Source: an uncultured bacterium (GTDB lineage Bacteria; Cyanobacteriota; Vampirovibrionia; Gastranaerophilales; Gastranaerophilaceae). Taken from it: a stretch of 51,841 nucleotides of DNA. This document shows positions 45,173 to 51,841 of this stretch, piece by piece. The position numbers and the translations under genes were made by a program. The stretch spans positions 1 to 51,841 of the forward strand of contig CACYKP010000003.1 of assembly GCA_902775025.1 (NCBI GenBank). Reading direction: 5' to 3'. The number at the start of each line of letters is the position of its first letter. Positions within the stretch are counted from its first letter, which is position 1. Under the pieces are notes generated by a model. It saw nothing but the letters and a program-made list of their open reading frames with translations. It was not told where the DNA came from and did no database searches.

Positions 45173-46215
45173 GCACCGCGGGTTTTGCCGTGTTTTGTAA
45201 GATAATTATTTTCAACCAAACTTGATAAATGCTTTTTGATTGTATTTATATTTGTTCCGGTTAATTCTGATAATTCGGAAATTGTTGCTCTGTCTTTTGT
45301 TTCAAATACTTCCATTATTTTTGCCGAAACCTCCGGTAAATCTAAATTTGTTTTAACAGAAGTATTAGCGTGTTCAATTTTATATTCAAGTCTAATTTTT
45401 TGTTTTTGCAATGTTTTTAAGAAAAACATTAGCCAAGGTTCATAATCAGAATCTTTTAAACTATTTAATGTTGTTTGTGTTTGCCTTAAAGCTCTATAGT
45501 ATCCTTCTTTATTATCTTCGATTATAGATTCCGTTGAACTATATGGGACATAAGCATAGCCTGATTTTAGCAACAAAAGATTTGTTAAGGCTCTTGATAA
45601 TCTGCCGTTTCCATCCTGGAACGGGTGGATTGCAAGAAAATTAACAACAAAAATACCGATAACGATCAGCGGATGATAATATCTATCCGACAAATTCTTG
45701 TTAGTCCACTCAACAAGCTCCTGCATTTTTAATGGTGTTTCAAACGGAGTCGCTGTTTCAAAAACAACACCAAGTTCTTTGCCTTCACTATCATAAGCGG
45801 CAACGGCATTAGAAACTTTTTTATACTCACCTTTATGTTTTTCATCCTTTGAAGAATATTCAAGCAAGATTTTGTGCAACTGTTTTATATAATTTTCTGA
45901 TAGCGGAATAACTTCCCAATCCTCAAAAATTGTGTCAGCAAGTTTTGCATATCCTGCAACTTCTTCTTCATCACGATTTGCAAAAGACTGTTTTTTGATT
46001 CGGGATAACAATTCTTCAACTTGTTTGTCGGAAAGCTTGTTCCCTTCAATACGGTTTGAAGATCCAACACTTTCAATAGTTGCAACTTTTTTTAATTCTC
46101 TTAATTTTTCAGGAGCCATTTTCCCTAATAACTTCCAGGAACCTTTGAACTCATCAATTTCAGAGATTATTGAAAGCATTTGATTGTTAATTTTAATATC
46201 AATATTTTCTAACAT
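45154..46215 (-). CDS. Fic-family AMP-transferase with N-terminal inhibitory motif (cargo of transposon 2)
   Basis: A 353-residue class II Fic protein. Fic enzymes transfer AMP from ATP onto hydroxyl groups of target proteins. The catalytic loop HPFQDGNGRLSR (His about 197) is complete. The autoinhibitory helix motif is SSNRIEGN at residues 52-59, so activity should be held in check by its own Glu57. A winged helix near the C-terminus (RATISELSELTGTNINTIKK) probably makes it an autorepressor. ATG 46215 is preferred to the in-frame TTG 46227. It is first in the cargo operon; two direct GACCTAATA repeats lie just upstream. Confidence 0.9.
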   Translation of the reverse strand: MLENIDIKINNQMLSIISEIDEFKGSWKLLGKMAPEKLRELKKVATIESVGSSNRIEGNKLSDKQVEELLSRIKKQSFANRDEEEVAGYAKLADTIFEDWEVIPLSENYIKQLHKILLEYSSKDEKHKGEYKKVSNAVAAYDSEGKELGVVFETATPFETPLKMQELVEWTNKNLSDRYYHPLIVIGIFVVNFLAIHPFQDGNGRLSRALTNLLLLKSGYAYVPYSSTESIIEDNKEGYYRALRQTQTTLNSLKDSDYEPWLMFFLKTLQKQKIRLEYKIEHANTSVKTNLDLPEVSAKIMEVFETKDRATISELSELTGTNINTIKKHLSSLVENNYLTKHGKTRGAWYTKS

Positions 46216-46230
46216 ATTTATACCCAATTA

Positions 46231-46250
46231 GACCTAATATGACCTAATAA
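46231..46250. promoter_or_regulatory. tandem GACCTAATA repeats upstream of the Fic gene
   Basis: GACCTAATAT at 46231-46240 is followed directly by GACCTAATAA at 46241-46250, in the 49-base gap between the Fic start and the recombinase-like gene's stop. A likely operator for the winged helix of the Fic protein. The half-site resembles the XRE operator at 5962. Confidence 0.45.
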
Positions 46251-46264
46251 TATATTATTTTTAT

Positions 46265-47056
46265 CTAATTGTCAATAATGTTGCTCAATCTCAAATCGTC
46301 AAATATATAGTTAGTTAATCCAAGTTCCTGTTTGATTTTATAAAAATCTTTTCTTATTTTTCGTTTAAGATGTTTCTTTTCTTGTTCAGTGCCTGTTAAA
46401 AGATCGTTCAAAGGCTGTTTTAATAAAATCAAATTTTTAATAATTGGAGTAAGATACGGATATTTTTTGTTTGTAATTTTAAAAAGTTGCGTCAATTGAT
46501 CCGGAGTCAAAATTTGTATTTGTCTTTTTGGAATATTTGCGATTCTTTTCACTTCAAACACACAGGTTTTATTGATATAACCCTCATTTTGAAAATGTTT
46601 TATTATCTGATTTAAAAGAGTCAGAATGTTTTTTATTCTGCGTTCGGATATTTTTTTCATTTGCATACATTTTCTGAAGCTTTCAACATTAGAAACAGTA
46701 ATATCCTTAAGCACCAAACCTTTAAAATATGGAATAATATGTGCATTGATAAAAGTTTTGTAAGCTTTAACAGTATTTTGTTTTATATCCCGATTTTGGC
46801 ATTTATTCAAAAATATTTTACAAGCTTCTACTACTGTAATATCAGAATTTTTACAAGGAATATTTTTATCAATAATTTTAAATTTATCTTCTGTTTTTAT
46901 AATTTCAATATATTCAAATTTATCTCCGCAGGGTTTTATATTTTCCGATTCTTTCAAAAATTTTCCGGCAGTTTCCGCATCAATTTCGCAGAACATAACA
47001 ATATCTTCAAGAGTAAATGTTTTTAGTCTTTTTGCTACTTTTAAAATTTTATCCAT
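46265..47056 (-). CDS. third transposition-module protein: tyrosine-recombinase-like, reduced (copy 2)
   Basis: A 263-residue close relative of the protein at 20976-21761, with the same layout: N-terminal helix-turn-helix-like part (TLEDIVMFCEIDAETAGKFL), core-binding domain (TVKAYKTFINAHIIPYFKGL), linker ILTPDQLTQLFK and the DDLRLSN tail. It also lacks the catalytic Arg-His-Arg-Tyr set. It overlaps the ATPase gene by 8 bases. The coding frame is intact although the transposase of this copy is broken. Its stop codon marks the cargo boundary. Confidence 0.75.
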   Translation of the reverse strand: MDKILKVAKRLKTFTLEDIVMFCEIDAETAGKFLKESENIKPCGDKFEYIEIIKTEDKFKIIDKNIPCKNSDITVVEACKIFLNKCQNRDIKQNTVKAYKTFINAHIIPYFKGLVLKDITVSNVESFRKCMQMKKISERRIKNILTLLNQIIKHFQNEGYINKTCVFEVKRIANIPKRQIQILTPDQLTQLFKITNKKYPYLTPIIKNLILLKQPLNDLLTGTEQEKKHLKRKIRKDFYKIKQELGLTNYIFDDLRLSNIIDN

Positions 47057-47735
47057 TTAAAATCTCCTGTGCTATGTTTTCATCAATTTGACTAAGTCCG
47101 TTTGCCTGTGCTACTTTTTCAAAAGCATCAATTGTATTAATAATTTGTCTGAAACTTTTGGTTTTGTTGTATATTAAATGAAGTGCCTCTTTTGTTATTT
47201 CAACTTCTGATATTTCTTCTGCGATTTGCCTGATATCCGAATATTCAAATTCTGCAAAATTGTAAATTTCTGATATTCTATCAAATAAATGCGTGTGCTT
47301 TTTTAGTTTGTGTTTAGCGAGCTGCATACCGACCAGAATTATCGGAACACCTGTTTCATCATGTAAATCTCGCAAGGTTTCTATTGCCCGAAAATCCTTT
47401 AGCAGATAATCAATCTCATCAACTATAATTATCTGCGGATTATTTTTTAGAGCATTAACACATTGTCTGAAAATATCCGCTGTATAAAACCTTGGGATTT
47501 CATCAAGTTCTTTGGCGATTTCTTCCAATAGCCACTTTGGACTCATAGAATTTGTTGCCCTGACATAAATTGCATCATATTGTATTGAAAGATAAAGTGC
47601 CGTTTTAGTTTTGCCAAGTCCCGCATTACCATATACCAATCCGATTTTCGTTATATTCTCCGGTTTATTTTTCAGGTTATGGATAAGGTTAATGAATCCT
47701 TTTACGTTCTTTGTTTTAACAAATATCGGTTTCAT
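47049..47735 (-). CDS. MuB/IstB-like AAA+ ATPase (copy 2)
   Basis: A 228-residue partner of the transposase with Walker A GNAGLGKT (36-43), Walker B IIIVDEIDYLL and ILVGMQLAKHK, nearly identical to the copy-1 protein. ATG 47735 is used for the same reason as in copy 1 (an AAAGGAG site upstream, and a more modest overlap with the transposase 3' end). Intact. Confidence 0.88.
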   Translation of the reverse strand: MKPIFVKTKNVKGFINLIHNLKNKPENITKIGLVYGNAGLGKTKTALYLSIQYDAIYVRATNSMSPKWLLEEIAKELDEIPRFYTADIFRQCVNALKNNPQIIIVDEIDYLLKDFRAIETLRDLHDETGVPIILVGMQLAKHKLKKHTHLFDRISEIYNFAEFEYSDIRQIAEEISEVEITKEALHLIYNKTKSFRQIINTIDAFEKVAQANGLSQIDENIAQEILNG

Positions 47736-49660
47736 AGTCTTTAAACTCCTTTGATTCTTTGTAAGCTGTAAGCCAAGTTCTGTCCTCATTACATGTGCAG
47801 CCGTGCTCCATAAGATACTCATATCTTTCACGACTAGTCTTGAATAATGGTTTTACAGCAGGGTTATATTTTTCCGGCTTTTCTTTTTTTATTTCTATCT
47901 TGGGAATAATCGGCGGTGGTAATTTTTCTTCTTCTTTATCTTCCAGTTCGCATTCAAGGATTTCCAAATCTTCAATATTCAAAAATTCTTTACAGGCCTT
48001 TATTGTCTTATTTTTAAGCTGTTTTTGTTTTTGGATTTTCTGTTTGTAATCTTCAATATCATTGATTTCGCCTGTGTAATGTGCCAGCGGATGAGTCAAT
48101 GTAATCCTATCTGCACGGCACAAAAACTTACCAGTAATTGTGTAAACATTGACATAGCTCAAATCAAACAGACTGTACTTTATTATTACCTTCTGCCTCA
48201 AACCATAAAGGGCATCGTTACAATAGTCTGATTTCAAAAATCTTATCCCCTGACTTGTTATAGTTTTGATCTCCTGCGCCAACATCAAATCATCAAGTTC
48301 TCTTGGGTTTATTTCCTGTTTTTCTATACTATTTAGCATTTCTTGTATACTTTTTGCTTTATCATTTGGACACGGCAAAGAATTTTTGTACTCAAGCCAA
48401 CTGTTTATCATCTGAATTGCCTGCTGAATGGTTGGCACGAATTCCTGATGAATTTCAGAGTGAACTTTTTCATTCCTGCGTAATCTTGCGGGTTTGTTTT
48501 CAATATTTGTACCTATGTAACTTGGGAGCAGCTTTTCAAAACTTTCCTGCATTTCTAAAAAGAATCGCTCAATTACTTTTGTTCTTGCATTATTCATAAA
48601 TTCCCTTTAATCCTATCTCATCAAACTTGGCGCTGCCGATAAAATATTTACCCCTGAAAGCTCTGCCGTTATCTAAATAAACAAATTTTGGAATTTTACC
48701 CAAATTCAATATTGCATTTCTTAAAGCAGATGCAATATTCTGCGTATTTTCTTCTATCATTATTTCATATCCAACCAGTGCGGTTGATTTCCAATCTAAA
48801 AATCCAATTAAAGTTGCTCGGCAGGGTTTGCCCGTAAAAGGATTTATTACTTGGAAGTTTAATCTTTTCCCGTCTGCAACAAGAACTTCTCCGACATCAA
48901 TTTTAGAAGTGTCTCTTTTTATATGCGGAATAACATCTTCTTTTAATGCTTTTTCGCCGTCACGCAAAAGTATCCATTTGTCAAAATAATTTGCTTTATA
49001 CCAGTTGGCAAATCTTCTAAATGTCGGAGCTGCAGGAATATATTCTGCACTTTGTGTTTTTAAAACATACTGCGTTAGAGAAATTGCTTTTCCGATGCTG
49101 AATTTATTAGGATGTAAAAGCAATTTCAAAAATATCTGTTTTTCATAATCTGTTAAACAGGTTCTGGAATAATCTTCATAATGATAATTTGGGATAAGTA
49201 ATTCGTAGTTATTACTATTCCCTAGAATCCGTTTCCATCTTTGGAGTGTGCCGATTGAAACCTTTCCGAGTTTTGCATAAATCTCCGGATACAAAACTTG
49301 AGCATTATATGCACCGAGAAAATCATTGTCAAACTGTGTTCTATTCTGCTGATTTTGGCGTTCGTTTTTCCATAGATTCAATAAATCCAAACGTGCAAGT
49401 GCAATTACTTTTGCCCTATCGGGTTTGTGAAAATCTGTTGGTGAAGGAAGCTGTTTTTTAGTATAAGTCGGAATAATTTTTGAATAATATTTTTCCTGAA
49501 GATCCGGTTCGATACTTGATAACAGAATTTCAAAACTCTTTCCGCCTTTGACTGTAATTTCTCTAATTACATATTTCTTCAAAGAAAGCCTAATTGCACG
49601 GGGACTTACGCCTTTTAGTTCCGCTAATTCTTTAATTGTAATGTATTTTTCATTATCCAT
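47716..49660 (-). pseudogene. MuA-like transposase broken by a 35-bp deletion (copy 2)
   Basis: The first frame (49660-48590) runs from MDNEKYITIKELAELKG through both catalytic Asp residues to GLKGIYE and a stop; the second (47716-48597) resumes NARTKVIERFF with the catalytic Glu. Compared with the intact copy, 35 bases coding for about 12 residues (KLGITTVFANPY) are missing at about 48593/48594. The total length of 1945 plus 35 is 1980 bases, exactly 660 codons, which supports a single deletion. Sequence outside the lesion is well conserved, so the break looks recent. Confidence 0.9.
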
Positions 49661-49681
49661 ACCACCATTAATGACTCTGAA

Positions 49682-49732
49682 CTCGGAAGATTGGAACTGT
49701 TTCCAACTAGTTTTGTATCATTCGAACACATA
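49682..49732. promoter_or_regulatory. operator/early region between transposase and repressor genes (copy 2)
   Basis: TTGGAACTGTTTCCAA (49691-49706) is a perfect 6-bp dyad, better than its copy-1 counterpart at 24433. TTTTGTATCATTCGAACACATA follows. Probably bound by the repressor encoded at 49823. Confidence 0.55.
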
Positions 49733-49822
49733 GTTGGAAGTGAATCAGGACTTGATGTTTCTGCAATACGAGTTAAGATGTGTGTACCCCAACATTTACC
49801 AGTTTATTTAAAAGGAGTTTTT

Positions 49823-50098
49823 ATGCGTAAAGAATTAAGAAAGCAGATTGAATTATTAGAACAAAAAATGTCAAAAAGTCCAAATAATATGAAAGACGGC
49901 GGAAGTCATTTTCTGTATCACAGAGAAAGAATGATACGCTTCAAAATGCTGCAGAAAAATATGCCGCAAAAAATGCTTGCAAAAAGACTAAATCTAACCG
50001 AAAGCTATATCTCAAAACTAATTACCGGCGAACGGTACAATAAAGATTTTGAAAGATATATTATTCATATTTTAGATGTGAATTATTGTTGTTTATAG
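49823..50098 (+). CDS. transposon repressor, HTH protein, 91 aa (copy 2)
   Basis: Nearly identical to the copy-1 repressor: coiled start RKELRKQIELLEQKMSKS, then helix-turn-helix PQKMLAKRLNLTESYISKLI. AAAAGGAG stands seven bases before ATG 49823. Similarity between the two elements stops at this stop codon. If it is active it would repress both copies' transposition genes. Confidence 0.82.
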   Translation: MRKELRKQIELLEQKMSKSPNNMKDGGSHFLYHRERMIRFKMLQKNMPQKMLAKRLNLTESYISKLITGERYNKDFERYIIHILDVNYCCL

Positions 50099-50192
50099 AA
50101 TTTTTATTGATTGTAAACTGTCTTTTGACCATTCTCTAGGCTTGTAGAACTATATTTTGAGTTATTACTTACTAGTTAATGTTTAATTTATA

Positions 50193-51841
50193 TTATTTAA
50201 TAACAACTATTGGTAAGTTTTCTTCCTGTGCCTTTATTAGATATTCTTCTGGAATCTTTTCTATATCGTCAGTAAAAATTCCAATTATTTCTGGGTTTGA
50301 TACAAGAACTTCATTGTGACAACTATTTTTTAATAAAGTTTCAGAACTATTCTCATTATTATTATCAAGGAAATCCTTATAAGCACTTGCAATTTCTGGA
50401 TCAATTTCCTCTAAACGTTCTATGGTAAGAGTTTCTTCACCTAGTTGTTGTTTTATATTTTCCATTCGTTCTATATATTTAGTATCCATGTCCAAAAGTT
50501 CTTTATATACCGGTAACGCCTGTATTTCATTATTCATTTTTTGTTCTAATTCTTTTATTTGTCTTTCACATGCTTTTATATCAGGTTCATTTTTTACACT
50601 TTCATATTGGGCTCTGGTTACATTTTTAGAACCTGTTTTTTCCTGTATTAATTGTTTTCTCTTTATATTTAAATTATTTATTTCAGTTGCATATTTGCTC
50701 ATGATTTCATTTTTTTGAATTATAAAATCACTAAACATTGTAAAATAATTTTTACCAAAAAGATTTGATTTAATAGCACTACTAATTAATTGTCGATGGT
50801 CATATTTATATCCTCTACCTCTATTGGCTTCAATACCTTTAGGACGGTAGTATTCTACTAAAATGTCAGGTATATTTTTCCCTAAAGAGAAGATATCCGT
50901 TCCATAACCAACATACTGTTTGTCATTTTTTATATTGAATATAAAACCATTATGAAATTCTTTTACTAAACCTGCTTTATGATTTCCTATATAACTTGTA
51001 CAAATAACTTTATCATCATAAAAATCTTTGAAAATTTCAAAGTTGGCAAAATTAGCATCTCTAGAACCTCCTGTCGCATAACCTGCTTCTGGAGTATGAA
51101 TTAGAGCATAAAAATTAGGAATATCAGAAGCTTTAACAATTTTGATTTTATATTCTTTACCATCTCGTTCAATTATCTCAATTTTAGCATGAGACATATA
51201 TTCACTTATAGATGTCTGAGGAAGTATAAAATCATTTGATTTTATTTCTTGTATTCTACTTTTAAGTGCTTTATCCAAATATCTGGTTAAACCTTCTTGT
51301 TCTTTTGTAGAATAAAGCATTTGTGCCATTTCAAATAAATTACTTTCTTTTAAATTAAAAGCTAGTAAATCAAATACATCTTCTCGTTCAGAACCAATAA
51401 TTTGCGTACCTCGATAGTCTCTAATTGTTTGTTTTTTTGATGTTTTCATGAACTTGTCTATTAAATCAGATGATTCAACGATTATATATATTTTCTTTGC
51501 ATCTTGATTAGACATATTAAGTCTTTTTGCAATAAAATATGCATCAAAAGCTGATTCTGAAGTAGTACCTGATATTTTATCAGTATTATGTAACAACGTT
51601 GCAATAACCATAACCTTTTTATCACTTTCGGATAAAGTATTAAAATAAGGATTTTGTAGTACTTTTTGTAAAGCTTTTATCGTTGATACAGGAAGAGATG
51701 TCCCATCTACTTGATTAAAAAATTCTGGTATATATTTTGAAATCGTTTTTAATTGTTCATTCAGTACAGGATTATTTTTAACTGTAATAAAATTATTGTT
51801 TACATAATTATCAACTATCTTTTTTACTTTATTTAATGCTT
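50193..51841 (-). CDS. partial large HD-like protein, 5' end beyond window
   Basis: The frame stays open to the window edge, upstream of the first ATG at 51611, so the gene is cut by the window. An HD-like segment reads DKKVMVIATLLHNTDKISG, with Asn where the catalytic Asp of an HD motif usually stands, so it may not be an active phosphohydrolase. A region with SDLIDKFM and RDYRGTQIIG follows, then a domain with TPEAGYATGG and YVGYGTDIFSLGKN, a long coiled coil (NNLNIKRKQLIQEKTGSK to YIERMENIKQQLG) and a C-terminal strand-rich end. I associate proteins of this kind with gut Melainabacteria. Function is unknown. Confidence 0.65.
   Translation of the reverse strand, partial: ALNKVKKIVDNYVNNNFITVKNNPVLNEQLKTISKYIPEFFNQVDGTSLPVSTIKALQKVLQNPYFNTLSESDKKVMVIATLLHNTDKISGTTSESAFDAYFIAKRLNMSNQDAKKIYIIVESSDLIDKFMKTSKKQTIRDYRGTQIIGSEREDVFDLLAFNLKESNLFEMAQMLYSTKEQEGLTRYLDKALKSRIQEIKSNDFILPQTSISEYMSHAKIEIIERDGKEYKIKIVKASDIPNFYALIHTPEAGYATGGSRDANFANFEIFKDFYDDKVICTSYIGNHKAGLVKEFHNGFIFNIKNDKQYVGYGTDIFSLGKNIPDILVEYYRPKGIEANRGRGYKYDHRQLISSAIKSNLFGKNYFTMFSDFIIQKNEIMSKYATEINNLNIKRKQLIQEKTGSKNVTRAQYESVKNEPDIKACERQIKELEQKMNNEIQALPVYKELLDMDTKYIERMENIKQQLGEETLTIERLEEIDPEIASAYKDFLDNNNENSSETLLKNSCHNEVLVSNPEIIGIFTDDIEKIPEEYLIKAQEENLPIVVIK

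Larger units (their letters stand above)
41936..50098 (-). mobile_element. Mu-like transposon copy 2 carrying Fic/PLD-like/helical cargo; transposase broken
   Basis: Same plan and orientation as 18295-24813: conserved end (41936-42289), cargo, recombinase-like protein, MuB-like ATPase, MuA-like transposase and divergent repressor. The transposase has a 35-bp deletion, so this copy is probably immobile unless copy 1 supplies the enzyme. The cargo (Fic, PLD-like protein, 443-aa helical protein) shares nothing with the cargo of copy 1, while the backbone genes are very similar. Exact termini and target duplications were not found. Confidence 0.8.

Noticed and set aside
18295-50098. A complete Mu-like prophage.
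   Set aside because: No head, tail, lysis or packaging genes are present in either copy; only transposition genes, repressor and cargo.

Overview
The window looks like a chromosomal segment of a low-GC, diderm gut bacterium, most plausibly of the non-photosynthetic cyanobacterial sister group (Melainabacteria/Vampirovibrionia, order Gastranaerophilales). This is inferred from several features: an RNase E/G with a long basic tail lying near a fused TIGR03960/DUF2344-type radical SAM protein, an AsmA-like envelope protein (which implies an outer membrane), the AT-rich composition, and a large HD-type protein at the right edge of a kind I associate with these genomes. No rRNA or intact tRNA gene is present, so the lineage is an inference.

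Layout. (1) 1-17.2 kb is ordinary housekeeping sequence: a broken PD-(D/E)XK nuclease gene, a PfkB sugar kinase, RsmI, RNase E/G, an XRE regulator with its operator, the radical SAM protein, an NfnA/PyrK-type flavoprotein, PurA, a sugar-phosphate transferase, a small exported protein, an AI-2E-type permease and an AsmA-like protein. (2) 17.2-18.3 kb is gene-poor, degenerate DNA marking the edge of an island. (3) 18.3-24.8 kb and 41.9-50.1 kb are two related copies, in the same orientation, of a Mu-like transposon. Each has a divergent repressor, a MuA-like DDE transposase, a MuB-like AAA+ ATPase and a third protein that looks like a tyrosine recombinase without its catalytic domain. A block of cargo genes follows, then a conserved ~350-bp end. 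The backbone is shared but the cargo is entirely different: copy 1 carries a HEPN protein plus an AbiEi/AbiEii-type toxin-antitoxin pair, and copy 2 carries a Fic protein, a PLD-like protein and an unknown helical protein in one overlapping operon. The transposase of copy 2 is broken by a 35-bp deletion. (4) Between the two copies, 24.8-41.9 kb holds a secreted repeat protein, a defence-like operon (unknown 300-aa protein, PLD-helicase, Eco57I-like methyltransferase, DUF2971 protein), a duplicated-domain protein with a TcmP/three-Cys (DUF5131) pair, three small genes, a repeat-rich non-coding stretch, and an adenylation-domain/APH-kinase fusion coupled to an MFS transporter. (5) The right edge is a partial HD-like gene that leaves the window.

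How the parts fit: the whole 17.2-50.1 kb block reads as an accretion island. Mu-type transposition modules appear to deliver interchangeable defence cassettes with sharp cargo boundaries, between the stop codon of the third transposition gene and a conserved end sequence. The catalytically reduced recombinase sits directly beside that exchange point. This arrangement is the strongest candidate in the window for an undescribed system. The adenylation-kinase-exporter pair and the Fic/PLD/helical cassette are the next most interesting.
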